From: Candidatus Heimdallarchaeota archaeon
GTDB taxonomy: Archaea > Asgardarchaeota > Heimdallarchaeia > Hodarchaeales > LC-3
DNA length: 13,811 nucleotides
Assembly (NCBI GenBank): GCA_027364495.1
Contig: DAHXPE010000023.1
Coordinates: 1 to 13,811, forward strand
Reading direction: 5' to 3'
Positions 13,734 to 13,811 of the stretch are shown piece after piece; within the stretch, counting starts at the first letter, position 1, and every line of letters begins with the position of its first letter. The position numbers were made by a program, and so were the translations under genes. The notes beneath the pieces were generated by a model. That model did no database searches. It had not been told where the DNA came from and saw only the letters and a program-made list of their open reading frames with translations.

Positions 13734-13811
13734 ATGATAAAAAATAGCCAAAAACAAAGAATTATTCGCAAACATAGTATAATAATAAATGCATTAAAAA
13801 AAAATTTGTTT
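13734..13811 (+). CDS. 5' fragment of an inverted duplicate of the SRPBCC-fold gene, cut by the right edge
   Basis: From ATG 13734 the plus strand encodes MIKNSQKQRIIRKHSIIINA followed by LKKNLF, identical in DNA and protein to the first 26 codons of the minus-strand SRPBCC-fold gene. No stop occurs before the window ends. It may be the start of a divergent second copy, or the product of a fold-back assembly or amplification artefact at the end of the sequenced piece. The sequence upstream of its ATG differs from that upstream of the minus-strand copy. Confidence 0.4.
   Translation, partial: MIKNSQKQRIIRKHSIIINALKKNLF

Overview
The window is AT-rich (roughly 70% by eye) and reads as archaeal. 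Several genes have TATA-like boxes about 35-45 nt upstream of the chosen starts, and several have clear Shine-Dalgarno sites. A standalone leucine-rich-repeat protein, many AT-type codons and a DNA ligase with a clamp-binding-like tail also fit. The mix of archaeal expression signals with bacterial-type enzymes suggests an Asgard-type (Lokiarchaeia-like) archaeon, but no marker gene is present, so this is an inference. No tRNA, rRNA, CRISPR array or insertion sequence was found.

Left part (1-5100): a minus-strand gene of unknown function is cut by the left edge. Next come a nucleoside phosphorylase and a GT-A-type glycosyltransferase that overlap by 14 nt and form a coupled pair. They are followed by a decayed, frameshifted N-terminal fragment of a saccharopine-dehydrogenase-like reductase, an orphan seven-helix membrane protein, an alkaline-phosphatase-superfamily phosphodiesterase, and a small gene split by a frameshift in an A-run.

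Middle part (5127-9156): single genes that look independent. These are a minus-strand lipase, a leucine-rich-repeat protein, a Pr6Pr/AIG1-like membrane protein, and a minus-strand putative esterase with Asp where the family normally has the catalytic Ser.

Right part (9430-12609): a compact plus-strand operon. A metallo-beta-lactamase-fold ligase-associated exonuclease is followed after 11 nt by the matching bacterial-type ATP-dependent DNA ligase, then by a ferredoxin-like protein with an unusual second cysteine motif. In bacteria the first two genes belong to a DNA end-processing set that usually also has an Lhr-type helicase and a phosphoesterase; neither is in this window. The ligase ends in a basic tail closing with SLDSFF, which resembles a PCNA-interacting peptide.

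Right end (12698-13811): a minus-strand pair encodes an SRPBCC-fold protein and a ribbon-helix-helix-like protein. Upstream lies a 115-nt regulatory segment with one TATA-like box and three AGTTAC-type half-sites. Beyond it, the first 26 codons of the SRPBCC gene reappear as an exact inverted copy running off the window edge. This is either a divergent duplicate (possibly an invertible promoter) or an assembly or amplification artefact.
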